This document shows positions 49,723 through 58,615 of a DNA stretch of 64,000 nucleotides, piece after piece. Source of the stretch: Lutacidiplasma sp049802875 (GTDB lineage Archaea > Thermoplasmatota > Thermoplasmata > Lutacidiplasmatales > UBA184). Every line of letters begins with the position of its first letter. Position 1 is the stretch's first letter. Position numbers and translations under genes: made by a program. A model generated the notes under the pieces. That model was not told where the DNA came from, did not search any database, and saw only the letters and a list, made by a program, of their open reading frames with translations. The stretch lies in assembly GCA_049802875.1 (NCBI GenBank), contig JBARNH010000007.1, positions 62,001 to 126,000 on the forward strand, read 5' to 3'.

Positions 49723-51996
49723 ATGAAACACCGTAGCCGTATTGTGCCACTGCTATCAGTAATCCTCGCCTGTGCGGCGTTAGTCCTGGCTTCCCTCTTG
49801 ATCATGCCCACGTTCATTGGTGACAATACGGGCGCCGCGGCGCCCGAAGGTCACGCCGGCGGGCCGCTTTCACCAGCCATCAAGCAAGGGGCCAGTGTTG
49901 CTGCGGCGTGCGACGACGATACGACCTGCACGACGGGTGCCATTACGAATGTGGACGCAGGGGACACCCTGGTTGTGGTAGTGACGGAATTCACCACCTC
50001 GCGAGGGGCCCCTTCCACGGTAGAGGAAGTGACTGCTGGCGGTGACCACGCTCTCGCTCTTCTCGGGTCCACCCCCTGCATCACGGGCAGCGGTCATGGA
50101 GTGACCGCCATCTATGGGCTAGCCAACGTCGCGGCGCAAACATCGATAACATTCACGGTCAATTACACTTCGGCCTCGTACTACACCATCCATGGCCTCG
50201 ACGTAGAGGGGGCAGCGGCCGCTCCGTTCGAGACCGCGGGCACGGGCGTCTGCTCGAGCGCTGCTGGCACGACGGGTGCTTCGAGTGTGTCCACCACCGT
50301 GCCGGACGATTTGGTCATCCTGGGTGTGGAGGTCAGGGCTTCGACGACCTTTGCTGAGAGCGGCGGTGACACACTCGTGACTCAGGCTGCAACCACCGGG
50401 GCGGACCTGGATTCCGGAGCGATGCTCGACGAGACCGACGCTTCCACAGGATCGATATCCCTCGCGGCGACCTTCACGAGTGCGTCCTGGTCGTCGATCG
50501 CGGTGGCACTGAAGACCTCGCCCCTCGTGTCCGGAACGGTCACCCCGTCCACCGCGGCCATTGACGCTGGTGAATCCATAGGCCTGGAAACGACCGCAGC
50601 CACGGGTGGAACTCCTCCCATCACGTACCAGTGGTACGCCGCTACGTCGACCAGTAGTTGCAGCTCCGGGACATTGATTGGCGGCGCGACCGGTCTATCC
50701 TACTCCACTCCGGCGCTGTCGATCGGGAGCTACTACTACTGTGTCTGGGCTACGGACAACAGCACGCCAACCAACGAAGTCGCCTATTCCAACGTCGCAA
50801 ACGTCAGTGTTGACCCAGCCCTCGCGGTCACGATTACCCCCAACGCTCCCACCATTGCCGGCGGACAGACGGTGCAGTTGACTGCCAACCCGTCGGGAGG
50901 CACCGGAGCGGACAGTTACGCCTGGTATTCGGGGACCGCCTGCTCGGGCACGGTACTATCCACTTCCCAGGTCTACACGACCCCCGCATTGACAGCCACG
51001 ACGACGTTCTGTGTGTCGGTTACGGACAGTTCGTACACTCCATCGACCGCGTCGGCCAACGACACAGTGACCGTGGCGGCGCCCTCCTCACCGCTCACGG
51101 TCACGATCGCTCCGGCGACTCCCTCCATCGATTCAGGTCAATCCGTAGTACTCACCGCCAACCCTTCGGGAGGCACCGCGCCTTACACTTACGCGTGGTA
51201 CTCGGGAGGCGCGTGCTCCGGTAGCCAACTGGCGAGCACACCAGCCTACACAACCCCAGCCCTCACGGCGACCACCGCCTACTGTGTGGCAGCGACGGAC
51301 AGCGAGACCTCGCCGGTCACTGCGACGGCCGTGGCTACGGTCACGGTGAGCGCGTCGCCACTCTCGGTGACGATCACTCCCAGCGCCCCCACGATCGATA
51401 ACGGGCAGACGGTGAGCCTGACCGCCAACCCCTCGGGAGGCACCGGCGCGGACACGTACGCATGGTACTCGGGAGGCAGCTGCGCAGGTTCCGTATTGGC
51501 CGTCACCAAGGACTACACGACACCCACGCTCGCGGCCAACACAACGTACTGTGTCGCCGCCACCGACAGCGCATACCTGCCGGTCACTGCGACGGCCCGC
51601 GCCACGGTGACGGTGGCCGCCGCGGCGTCAGTTCCGCCGACCACTCCGCCCCCGTCGGGATCATCGGCGACGCTGCCTTCGTACGTGTATCCGGTGGTCG
51701 GAGTTCTAATCGCGGCTTTGCTCGCAGCGCTCTTACTCGCGCTTTTGGCCCGCCGTGGTAGGAAAGTGAAATTCTTGGAGATAGGGCTCCCGGAGAATAC
51801 CCTATGGTCCGTGACGCTGAAGGAAGCGGCCCTGAGCTCGACGAGCTCGAGCATCACCTTTAGCGCATCGAAGGGTGAGCATCCGTACGTCGTAAAACCT
51901 GTAGCCGGTTACGTCCCGTCCCCCGCGTCGGGGACCGTGAAGGTGGGTAAGGATCCGGCCGAAGTGAAGGTCACCTTTACGCCGCTCCCCCCATAG
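49723..51996 (+). CDS. Large Ig-repeat surface protein with membrane anchor and a C-terminal domain beyond the helix
   Basis: A 757-residue exported protein. Signal peptide (IVPLLSVILACAALVLASLL), a domain of about 230 residues with Cys pairs, then four tandem Ig-like repeats of about 90 residues, each beginning VTITP or VTIAP with the phrase TANPSGGT and a YAWYSG strand ending in AATDS; their near-identity suggests tandem duplication. A Pro-rich linker leads to a membrane helix (YVYPVVGVLIAALLAALLLA, ~665-685) and an RRGRK stop-transfer. The final 75 residues (FLEIGLPENTLWSVTLKEAA) form a domain of the FTESGLPSGT type, here on the predicted inner side. ATG at 49723 was chosen. Confidence 0.83.
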   Translation: MKHRSRIVPLLSVILACAALVLASLLIMPTFIGDNTGAAAPEGHAGGPLSPAIKQGASVAAACDDDTTCTTGAITNVDAGDTLVVVVTEFTTSRGAPSTVEEVTAGGDHALALLGSTPCITGSGHGVTAIYGLANVAAQTSITFTVNYTSASYYTIHGLDVEGAAAAPFETAGTGVCSSAAGTTGASSVSTTVPDDLVILGVEVRASTTFAESGGDTLVTQAATTGADLDSGAMLDETDASTGSISLAATFTSASWSSIAVALKTSPLVSGTVTPSTAAIDAGESIGLETTAATGGTPPITYQWYAATSTSSCSSGTLIGGATGLSYSTPALSIGSYYYCVWATDNSTPTNEVAYSNVANVSVDPALAVTITPNAPTIAGGQTVQLTANPSGGTGADSYAWYSGTACSGTVLSTSQVYTTPALTATTTFCVSVTDSSYTPSTASANDTVTVAAPSSPLTVTIAPATPSIDSGQSVVLTANPSGGTAPYTYAWYSGGACSGSQLASTPAYTTPALTATTAYCVAATDSETSPVTATAVATVTVSASPLSVTITPSAPTIDNGQTVSLTANPSGGTGADTYAWYSGGSCAGSVLAVTKDYTTPTLAANTTYCVAATDSAYLPVTATARATVTVAAAASVPPTTPPPSGSSATLPSYVYPVVGVLIAALLAALLLALLARRGRKVKFLEIGLPENTLWSVTLKEAALSSTSSSITFSASKGEHPYVVKPVAGYVPSPASGTVKVGKDPAEVKVTFTPLPP

Positions 51997-52062
51997 CTTT
52001 CTCGGCGCTCGAGACCCTCGATTGGCCGGTGCCGGAACAGTGTACGCCCGGGAAGGTAACCG

Positions 52063-52350
52063 CTATCGGGAGGCGGTCCAAACTACCGCACCGAGTCCGG
52101 TGGCCTCACATAGTCCAATCGCAAACAAGAACGGTGCGAAGGAGTCCGGGATAATCGGCATGGAGTTCAGGTAGGAGTAGACTGTGAGGGCGCTCTGCAC
52201 CACAAACGCCGCCGCGAAGATGAGTAGGGCAAGTCCGAAGCCGGTCTGGGTATGCGTATACAGTCGTCGGTAGAGCGCGAAAAGGACGGCGGCGAGAGCG
52301 ATGCTGATCACGCCCAGAACGACGCTTGCCTCCATGAGAAGGTCGCTCAT
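52063..52350 (-). CDS. Small three-helix membrane protein paired with an HTH regulator
   Basis: A 95-residue protein with three hydrophobic helices (ASVVLGVISIALAAVLFALY, GFGLALLIFAAAFVVQSALT, FAPFLFAIGLCEATGLGAVV). Its ATG overlaps the stop of the upstream HTH gene by 4 bp. Similar small membrane proteins next to HTH genes are frequent in archaea; a membrane signal sensor or regulator partner is a guess. Confidence 0.7.
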   Translation of the reverse strand: MSDLLMEASVVLGVISIALAAVLFALYRRLYTHTQTGFGLALLIFAAAFVVQSALTVYSYLNSMPIIPDSFAPFLFAIGLCEATGLGAVVWTASR

Positions 52351-52700
52351 CGGAAACCCATCGCGCCGGCGTGAGAGTGGGCTCTCCCAGGAATAGGGCC
52401 CGATCCGGGTCGCCGGGCGGTCAAAAGCTGTCTCAAATCTTGGAAGTTCTCCGAAAGGTAGGGGGAGAGTTCGTACGGAGCTGCGTATGCGTCTCCGACC
52501 GGACGGGCGACGGTCCCATGCCGCTCGAGCAATAGGAGGTGGTGGCGTACGGTTCGGTAGTCGAGTCCGAGCGACGACGAGAGCTGGTGCGCGTTAGCGG
52601 GGGACCGTTCGAGCCGCTCGAGGATCCGGAGGCGGTTCGGTCCGCCTCGGGTACCACAAAGAAGGTACCACATGAGCGAGCGGAAGCCCGGACTCATCAT
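52347..52700 (-). CDS. Winged-helix regulator (ArsR-like)
   Basis: A 117-residue protein: LMWYLLCGTRGGPNRLRILE, then NAHQLSSSLGLDYRTVRHHLLLLERHGTVARPV, a standard winged-helix with a recognition helix. The C-terminus is Arg-rich. ATG at 52700 lies 27 bp after a TTGATAAAGG box, so the transcript is leaderless; a longer frame to 52736 contains that box. Co-transcribed with the small membrane protein (ATGA overlap). Confidence 0.78.
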   Translation of the reverse strand: MMSPGFRSLMWYLLCGTRGGPNRLRILERLERSPANAHQLSSSLGLDYRTVRHHLLLLERHGTVARPVGDAYAAPYELSPYLSENFQDLRQLLTARRPGSGPIPGRAHSHAGAMGFR

Positions 52701-52723
52701 GTCTCGCGAACGAGGGACCCTCC

Positions 52724-52731
52724 CTTTATCA
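52724..52731 (-). promoter_or_regulatory. TATA-like box of the HTH/membrane-protein operon
   Basis: TGATAAAG on the minus strand, centred 27 bp before the ATG at 52700. Confidence 0.55.
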
Positions 52732-52771
52732 ACCAAACCCCCGGGTCGACTCCCTCCGCCGCACCGCCTGG

Positions 52772-53914
52772 CTAGAACGCGGCAAGGCCTTCCGCGGTCG
52801 CTGGGAGCGCAAAGGCAGCGTACTCGAGGGTCAGGGTGCCGCCCGACCCGATCGCGAACGATTCGATCTCTCCAGCGCCCGCGTCATAGACGAACAGGAA
52901 CTGGCCGTGCGATCCGCCCACGGCGAGGTCGGTGTCCGCAGCTCCGGTCGACGCGGCCACCGGCTCGAGCAGGGTCAACCCGCCGTTAGAGGCCACTCCG
53001 TAAGTTGAGATCGAGTTGCTGTGGGCGTTCGAGGTGAATGCGATCTGGCCGCGATCGGTCGTGGCGACCCAGCACGGAGCGAGCTGCCCATCCGAAACCG
53101 CGCCGCTCACCACGTTCAGAGCCCCGGACGGTGCGACGGCGTACGAGGAGAGGGCCCCTGGCCCTGCGTCACTCACGATTAGACTGCCCGCTGCTCCGAA
53201 GGTAAACCCGTACGGAGTCGCGCCATTCGAGGGGGTCACGATTGGGCCGCGAGCGTACCCTTGGGAACCCACCCTGTAAGTGTCTAGGACGCTCGTGTTC
53301 TTTTCGGAGACTACGAGGACCGAACCCGAGGGGTTGAAGGCGATCTCCGCGGGGGCGGTGGAGGCGCTGGTGCTCAGGGCGCGGCTCGATCCGGGCAGCG
53401 GAAAGAGAATTCCGTGGTCGCCAAGGAAAAACCCGAAGATATTGCCGGCGACGGCCGACGTGCCTGCGTTGAGGACATAGACGATCGAACCGTGCACAGC
53501 GACGCTTACGGGAAGGATTCCGTGAGAGCTCACCCGGTCCACGAAGGTCAGCAGAGGCCCGCCGCCGCCCAGCGAGTTTACATGGAAAACGGTGACCGCG
53601 TTGCTGCCGGCGTCCACGACAAGGAGCCAGTGACGGTCGGAGGTCAATGCGAGCGATCCGGAGTCGGCGAGACTCACTCCCGTTCCCAACCCGTGAGTGC
53701 TGAATTGGCCAGCGGGGATGAGCGACCCGCCGGGGCCAACCTCGTAGGCCACCACCGCGTTGCCGTCCGGACTGTTCGTCGCCGTGAACACAGCTCCCTG
53801 CGCCCACTTTCCTGTGTCGGGACCCACCGCCGGGTGTGCGAAGGCACTGCTCGACAGCACCAGCAGAAGCACGGCAGCGATCGGCAGAGCCCACAACATT
53901 CTCATTCGCGTCAT
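52772..53914 (-). CDS. Secreted beta-propeller protein, lactonase-like
   Basis: A 380-residue exported protein. A signal peptide (MLWALPIAAVLLLVLSSSAF, ~6-25) is followed by about seven propeller blades: TNSPDGNAVVAYEV, SDRHWLLVVDAGSNAVTVFHV, FNPSGSVLVVSEKNTSVLDT, PYGFTFGAAGSLIVSDAGPG, FTSNAHSNSISTYGVASNG. The fold matches the 6-phosphogluconolactonase/YVTN group. Whether it is catalytic is unknown; export suggests a surface or binding role. Start ATG at 53914 (MTRMRMLWAL). Confidence 0.8.
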   Translation of the reverse strand: MTRMRMLWALPIAAVLLLVLSSSAFAHPAVGPDTGKWAQGAVFTATNSPDGNAVVAYEVGPGGSLIPAGQFSTHGLGTGVSLADSGSLALTSDRHWLLVVDAGSNAVTVFHVNSLGGGGPLLTFVDRVSSHGILPVSVAVHGSIVYVLNAGTSAVAGNIFGFFLGDHGILFPLPGSSRALSTSASTAPAEIAFNPSGSVLVVSEKNTSVLDTYRVGSQGYARGPIVTPSNGATPYGFTFGAAGSLIVSDAGPGALSSYAVAPSGALNVVSGAVSDGQLAPCWVATTDRGQIAFTSNAHSNSISTYGVASNGGLTLLEPVAASTGAADTDLAVGGSHGQFLFVYDAGAGEIESFAIGSGGTLTLEYAAFALPATAEGLAAF

Positions 53915-54130
53915 CGGAACCGCAGACGGGCTTGGCCCCGATAATGAGAGAGCAGTTTCGCACCACAACCTGGCCCTAAGCCCGCCCGAATTCAGCACTA
54001 ACCGGGTGCTCTGGGCAGAAGGGGGAATTCCAGCACGTCACAGTCCGGCGCTCTATGCACCGTTCGCCCCAGTCGCTCGAGGCTCCATCACACGGAGAGG
54101 CGGGCTCGCCGGCATCCTCTCGGGTAACGG

Positions 54131-54400
54131 CTACTGAATCGACCAGTAGTGGTGCTGCGCGGTGTTGCCAGTTATCCGTTGGAGCGCGACCGCGTGATCG
54201 AGGACCAGGTGCGCGAAAAATCGTCCGTGTTCGTCGGCCTCCGGCGGGTCATGGGCGAAATAAAATCCGTCGTTCTCCAGCGCCTCCCAGAGCAGTTCCG
54301 GCGTGAGCGGGTGGTCCAGTGTGTGGTCTCGAGCGACGACTACCGCCACGTCGAGGGCACGCCCAATCGGATCCGAGTACTCCTTGTGGAGCAGCTGCAC
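54131..54400 (-). CDS. Small uncharacterised acidic protein
   Basis: An 89-residue protein: MQLLHKEYSDPIGRALDVAV, ending with LVLDHAVALQRITGNTAQHH. Its middle (TPELLWEALENDGFYFAHDP) is helical with two aromatic clusters. No family was recognised. GTG at 54400 is 26-27 bp after a GTTAATAGC box, the same leaderless pattern as other genes here, and in-frame sequence before it contains only low-complexity translation. Stands alone. Confidence 0.55.
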   Translation of the reverse strand: MQLLHKEYSDPIGRALDVAVVVARDHTLDHPLTPELLWEALENDGFYFAHDPPEADEHGRFFAHLVLDHAVALQRITGNTAQHHYWSIQ

Positions 54401-54422
54401 GGCCCCGGTGATTTCGCAGAAC

Positions 54423-54431
54423 GCTATTAAC
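54423..54431 (-). promoter_or_regulatory. TATA-like box of the 54131-54400 gene
   Basis: GTTAATAGC on the minus strand, centred 26-27 bp before the GTG at 54400. Confidence 0.5.
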
Positions 54432-54510
54432 CCGCCACCCCGGGCAGGAGTCGGGGTTAGGGGAGACCTACGGTGGACAAGGCCGCCCCCGCCTCGTTGC
54501 AATGTTGAGT

Positions 54511-55014
54511 TCAGCCGGTCTTCGGCGCTGGCTGCGAGAGTTCTCTCGCGAGGGCGGCGGAGAACTGTGCCCAGAGGTGAGAATCCTCGCGCTTGAGTTC
54601 CTGCGCTCGACGCTGAATCGATGTTCGATTCGGCCGACCCTTGAGGAGTTCCACCTGGTTCCCGGTGAAGTGCAGAGTGGAGGCAGTGGGCCCGCGGGCG
54701 GTCAGCTGGTAGAGGAACTGCGAGTACTTGGCGGGGCCGGCAACGTGAGTTGACGTCCACATCCAGCGGTCCGGAAATAGGTGGACTAACTTCACTTTCA
54801 CCGTCCGTGCCCCCTGCCGAGAGTCGAACGGATCATCGTCGAATGAATCGGTAAGAAGGATGAGGTCATCTGTCAGCTTTTCGACCTTGCGGCGGCCCTT
54901 GACGTCCGAAAGGTCGAAATCATTCGAACGGTAGTCGGTGGCCCAGCGATATGCGTGCGGCCGCGACGCCGCCAATTCGGTGGCGAAGTGGTACGTCAGT
55001 CGCTGGAAAGGCAT
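54511..55014 (-). CDS. SRPBCC-like protein of unknown function
   Basis: A 167-residue protein that looks like a divergent helix-grip domain: MPFQRLTYHFATELAASRPH, WATDYRSNDFDLSDVKGRRK, ILLTDSFDDDPFDSRQGART, VKVKLVHLFPDRWMWTSTHV and a long final helix. The family is not certain. ATG at 55014 is the only start that begins at the conserved-looking region; a frame extending to 55767 lies over the DinB gene and is a shadow. Divergent from the DinB gene. Confidence 0.68.
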   Translation of the reverse strand: MPFQRLTYHFATELAASRPHAYRWATDYRSNDFDLSDVKGRRKVEKLTDDLILLTDSFDDDPFDSRQGARTVKVKLVHLFPDRWMWTSTHVAGPAKYSQFLYQLTARGPTASTLHFTGNQVELLKGRPNRTSIQRRAQELKREDSHLWAQFSAALARELSQPAPKTG

Positions 55015-55194
55015 GATGAGGCGGTGAGCGGGTGAGGGGGGATAAACTCGGCGAGAACGCGACGGGCTGAATGACCGAAAGGATCGGGCATCGGTGGCCG
55101 TCCGTCCAGAGCGAGCCTCGTTTACCGGATCCGAGCCGGTTCCAGTTCGGAGGGGAGAGTATCCCGGGAATGCGCGCGGGGTCGGCGCTTGAGA

Positions 55195-55203
55195 GCTTAT
55201 TTG
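55195..55203 (+). promoter_or_regulatory. TATA-like box of the DinB-family gene
   Basis: GCTTATTTG, centred about 29 bp before the ATG at 55228. Confidence 0.5.
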
Positions 55204-55227
55204 TCGAAACGGGATGGACGCGCGTCT

Positions 55228-55833
55228 ATGGTCACAACGATCGATCTCATGGACTTCGTCCACGAACTGAGGGAGGATTTTTTCGAACGTGCGGCAAAGC
55301 TCGGCTGGAAGGAGTTCTCCAAGGACCGAGGCGTCAGCATGCACTCCTTTCGCAACGTCTTTCTCCACCTGGCCTACGTGGAAGAGCAACACGTCACCGA
55401 ATTCTGCGAGGGGAGACCGACACCTTGGATGCCCGAAGTGATGAGGATCCCCCGGGACCGATACCTCACGATCGCTTCGGTCCGGAAGCGGCTCCGAGAA
55501 GTTCGAGCGATGGGAGATCAACGGTTCAAGAGATGGAACAGTCCCGAAGAGCTGGAGAAGCCCGCTGTTTGGGTCGCCGCCGAGAAGTACCCCCTGCGCT
55601 TGTCCCGGGACTCCGCCCTCGCGCAGTGTTTGACTGAGCACTTGCTGCACCTTGGCGAAGTGGAGGCCATGCTCTGGCAGTTGGATGTGGAGCCACCCAC
55701 GACGTTCTGGATCGATCGAAGAGTTCTCCTTGGGAAGTGGCCTCCTCCCAAGTCGGCCCTCTTCCAAGGTCGCATCCTACCGAGACGACGAGCCGTACGC
55801 CGCTCGGTGAAGGGAGCGAAACGTCGTCGTTAA
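55228..55833 (+). CDS. DinB/YfiT-family protein
   Basis: A 201-residue four-helix protein: FVHELREDFFERAAKLGWKE, NVFLHLAYVEEQHVTEFCEG with the first His, and LAQCLTEHLLHLGEVEAMLW with the second and third His, the three-His metal site of the DinB fold. Such proteins act as metal-dependent thiol- or bacillithiol-S-transferases or hydrolases. The start was set at ATG 55228 by its TATA box. A Lys/Arg-rich tail ends the protein. TTTTT at 55851-55855 after the stop may end transcription. Confidence 0.83.
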   Translation: MVTTIDLMDFVHELREDFFERAAKLGWKEFSKDRGVSMHSFRNVFLHLAYVEEQHVTEFCEGRPTPWMPEVMRIPRDRYLTIASVRKRLREVRAMGDQRFKRWNSPEELEKPAVWVAAEKYPLRLSRDSALAQCLTEHLLHLGEVEAMLWQLDVEPPTTFWIDRRVLLGKWPPPKSALFQGRILPRRRAVRRSVKGAKRRR

Positions 55834-55850
55834 ACGACTTCGCAAGATCC

Positions 55851-55855
55851 TTTTT
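55851..55855 (+). terminator. Oligo-T tract after the DinB-family gene
   Basis: Five T starting 18 bp after the stop codon, with no preceding strong hairpin; consistent with archaeal T-rich termination. Confidence 0.3.
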
Positions 55856-56073
55856 CGGTCCTCGCCCGGCGAAAACCACACCGCCGTCTCTTGACTCCCC
55901 CGAGACGAGGTACCATCGACCCCCCGAGTTCTGGGGGCAAATGCGATTGTGCCTACCGCATGAGAGAGGTTTCGCCGATCTCAGAGTCCCCTTGGACTGC
56001 CGGCGCAAGCGATCTCGGCCGCCTTCGGTTGACAGACTGCACCCGGTTTCAAGCCTTCACCGGTGGAAGCGAC

Positions 56074-56955
56074 TCAAAAGTGGGAAACGAGCCACTCGTG
56101 AACCTCCGGGATCCTTCTGACGAACAGCGAGATGTGACCCTCCCCCGGTTCCAGGTGGACGTCCGCACCGGGGAGATGGTCGGCCAGCCACCTCGCGTGC
56201 GAAAGTGGAACAAGTTGATCGTCCGTCCCATGCCAGAGCTGAACGGGGACTTTGATCGAGCTGAGCTCGAATCCCCATGGCTTGATATCGGAGAGACTGT
56301 CGTCGATGAAGCCATCGGGTCCCTGCGATAGCCCGTCTTGCATCTGGGCGTGGGCGAACGAGAGAAGCTCGGGAGTGAGAACTGCCCGATCAACGTCGGG
56401 CGAGGAGTCGAAGAGAGACTCGTTTAGACGTTCCTGAGAAATTTCTCTCATTTCCTTGACCTCCTCGGCCAATTTACGCTTCCATGCATCGGGATCGTAG
56501 CTGAACAATTGAAATCCGGCGACAGCGGTTTCGGCAACGCCGGCGAACCAGTCGAGTCCGTCCGCGGCATATGGCGCGACCGCTCCCAGGCTCGCGACAG
56601 CGACCAAGCGATCCGGGAGGAGTGCCGCGCACGCAAGGGCGTACGACGCTCCCTTGGAGTGACCCCACAGGGCGAACCGGTCGACCCCCAAACTATCGGC
56701 GATCGCCCGAACGTCCGATGCCTCGTCAGCAACGATTCGGCCAGGTCTTGCCGTCGATCCCCCGTAGCCCGCGGGGTCAAAACTGATCAGGCGGATTCCT
56801 CGTCGAGCGGCATCGGCGACGTGCTGCGCGTAAAGCAGTTTTGAACCAGGGCAGGTGTGGAGAACGAAAACCGGCGGGCCACGTGGGTCCCCACTCTCGT
56901 TAATCCTGAGGGTTCGTCCGTCCGCCAGGGCGATGTCCTTCGCTGACTGAGGCAT
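56074..56955 (-). CDS. Alpha/beta-fold hydrolase
   Basis: A 293-residue hydrolase: VFVLHTCPGSKLL, SFDPAGYGGSTARPG, the nucleophile elbow FALWGHSKGASYALACAAL with Ser in GHSKG (near residues 97-101), VQLWHGTDDQLVPLSHA with the acid Asp, and EGHISLFV with the catalytic His. The triad is complete, unlike the fused protein at 5213. Substrate unknown; esters, epoxides or lactones are usual. TATA-like AGTATTATC near 56990-56998 is about 38 bp upstream. Confidence 0.88.
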   Translation of the reverse strand: MPQSAKDIALADGRTLRINESGDPRGPPVFVLHTCPGSKLLYAQHVADAARRGIRLISFDPAGYGGSTARPGRIVADEASDVRAIADSLGVDRFALWGHSKGASYALACAALLPDRLVAVASLGAVAPYAADGLDWFAGVAETAVAGFQLFSYDPDAWKRKLAEEVKEMREISQERLNESLFDSSPDVDRAVLTPELLSFAHAQMQDGLSQGPDGFIDDSLSDIKPWGFELSSIKVPVQLWHGTDDQLVPLSHARWLADHLPGADVHLEPGEGHISLFVRRIPEVHEWLVSHF

Positions 56956-56998
56956 TGGATATCACGGGAGAGATAGGTCGGAACCCGCGATAATACTC

Positions 56999-57020
56999 CC
57001 GTTGCAATCAACCACTGACC
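56999..57020. repeat. Decayed 22-bp intergenic dyad (left half)
   Basis: CCGTTGCAA-TCAACC with a lost right arm lies between the hydrolase and M19 genes; its left half and spacer resemble copy 23. Confidence 0.3.
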
Positions 57021-57109
57021 GGCCCGCACCTCAGTTGCTAGTGGCAGAATTCGGCAGTGGGACAATCCACAATAGTATCACAGACTATCCCCCCTTCCGG
57101 CTGCGCTTC

Positions 57110-58345
57110 TCACGCACGCCTCACCGTAGTTTGGCCAGTAGACTTGGTTCTACCCGAACTTTTGGCCTGCAGATTCGTCGACACGGCCCCGACCTCGCGG
57201 AAGACACGGAGAGTGTTGGCGCCCAGTATCTTGCGGCAGTCCTCTGCGGAGTAGCCACGTTCCAACAGGACCTCGGTGATTTTGGGGAGGTCGGCGGACG
57301 AGTCGAGGGCCTTCGGCAACTGGCCGCTTACGCCGTCAAAGTCGGATCCGAGTCCGACATGGTCGACGCCTCCCACCTTGGCAATGTGGTCGATCTGGTC
57401 GATGAGCGCGGAAAGCGGTGGACGGGGAATCTTGTCCATAAGACGACGCCGAATCCGTTCTTTGTCGGCGTGGGTGAACTCGCGACCCGCCTTCGCGGCC
57501 TTCCGCTTGGCAGCCGTGTCTGCTCGTTCCACTTCGGTCTCTCGCGATTTCCAAGCGTCCCGATAGGCTTGGGAGACAAAACCGGAGAAGAAGTTGACCT
57601 GAACCACGCCGCCTTTCGAGTCGGGCCGGCCTGAGCGGGCTACGGTACGTATCATGTCGTCGGTCATGTTGCGGGGGTGGTCGCATAGAGCGCGCGCCCC
57701 GGAGTGGGAGGCGATCACGGGGGCGTGGCTCGTCGCCACCGCGCGGTAGAACGTGCGGTCGGCGACGTGCGAGATATCCACCATCATTCCCAGACGGTTC
57801 ATCTCGCGGACCACATCCTCCCCAAATTCGGTAAGTCCGTTCCTGGTGTGCAGGACGGTCTTGTTGTCGATGTCGCCGGAGGAGTCGGCCCAGTCGTTAG
57901 AATTGGACCATGTGAGTGTCATGTAGCGCACACCGAGGTCGTAGTACTGCCGGAGCAGGCCGAGCGAGTTTTCGATCGAGTGACCGCCTTCGATGCCCAT
58001 CAAGGCAGCGAATTTGTGTTCCCGATGGGCGGTCTCGATGCCCTCGGGACTGGCTTCAAAGACAACTTGGTCGGAATGTTTGGCCACTTGGAGCCGGACG
58101 GAATCGATCAGCTCCAGCGTGCGCCGCGCGTACTGTCCCTTGTAGAGCGCGGGTTCCACCCAGATCGAGAAAAACTCCGCGCCTAGGTTGCCCTTGCGAA
58201 TGGAATCGAGGTTGAGTTGTCCCCCCTCCAAAGGGTTCGCGAGGTCGAAGTGCTCGTCCAAGAATCGCTGTGTCGTGTCGGCATGGGTGTCGACAACGAT
58301 GGCGGATTTGTGTACCTGGGCCGCGGTAAGGAGTTTCTGGGTCAT
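57110..58345 (-). CDS. Membrane dipeptidase (renal dipeptidase) M19 family
   Basis: A 411-residue metallopeptidase. Zn ligands: VVDTHADTT (HxD), GIEGGHSIENS (bridging Glu), VDISHVADRTF (His), and IASHSGARALCDHPRNM (His with the SGARAL signature); GLGSDFDGVSG supplies the Asp. It hydrolyses dipeptides, often with D-amino acids. An insert near residues 240-290 (SRETEVERADTAAKRKAAKA, DKERIRRRLM) is unusual. No signal peptide, so cytoplasmic. ATG at 58345; a basic tail (SSGRTKSTGQTTVRRA). Confidence 0.9.
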   Translation of the reverse strand: MTQKLLTAAQVHKSAIVVDTHADTTQRFLDEHFDLANPLEGGQLNLDSIRKGNLGAEFFSIWVEPALYKGQYARRTLELIDSVRLQVAKHSDQVVFEASPEGIETAHREHKFAALMGIEGGHSIENSLGLLRQYYDLGVRYMTLTWSNSNDWADSSGDIDNKTVLHTRNGLTEFGEDVVREMNRLGMMVDISHVADRTFYRAVATSHAPVIASHSGARALCDHPRNMTDDMIRTVARSGRPDSKGGVVQVNFFSGFVSQAYRDAWKSRETEVERADTAAKRKAAKAGREFTHADKERIRRRLMDKIPRPPLSALIDQIDHIAKVGGVDHVGLGSDFDGVSGQLPKALDSSADLPKITEVLLERGYSAEDCRKILGANTLRVFREVGAVSTNLQAKSSGRTKSTGQTTVRRA

Positions 58346-58444
58346 GTCGGGGGCAGTTGATTCGGAGACAAAAGTGGGCGGGCGAGCAGCAGGATAGTGA
58401 TGGAGACACTCCGTTCAGATAGCTCCGGTTCCCCCAGTCAGGTT

Positions 58445-58466
58445 GGTTGCGATGGACATTGCACCT
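58445..58466. repeat. 22-bp intergenic dyad, copy 27
   Basis: GGTTGCGA-TGGACA-TTGCACCT, 13 of 16, with one G-T wobble, in the divergent gap between the M19 and DtxR genes. Confidence 0.6.
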
Positions 58467-58554
58467 GCGTTCCCCTTCTCGGGTGTCGCCCTGAGTGATC
58501 CACGGGACCATCAACGATCCTCTTGTTAGGAAGGCGGGCGCCAGGTCACCAATT

Positions 58555-58579
58555 GGTTAGATATAACCTAATAATTAGG
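58555..58579. promoter_or_regulatory. Overlapping palindromes: likely DtxR operator
   Basis: GGTTAGATATAACC at 58555-58568 (GGTTA/TAACC arms) and CCTAATAATTAGG at 58567-58579 (perfect 13-mer) abut the TATA element ATATATATG. The word pattern TTAGG/CCTAA is the half-site type of DtxR/MntR proteins, so the metal-bound regulator of the gene just downstream could block TBP here. Confidence 0.6.
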
Positions 58580-58582
58580 GTC

Positions 58583-58592
58583 ACATATATAT
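58583..58592 (+). promoter_or_regulatory. TATA box of the DtxR-Zn/Mn transporter operon
   Basis: CATATATATG, centred about 28 bp before the ATG at 58616; one promoter appears to serve four genes. Confidence 0.7.
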
Positions 58593-58615
58593 GCGACCGG
58601 AGCGTGACCACTCCC

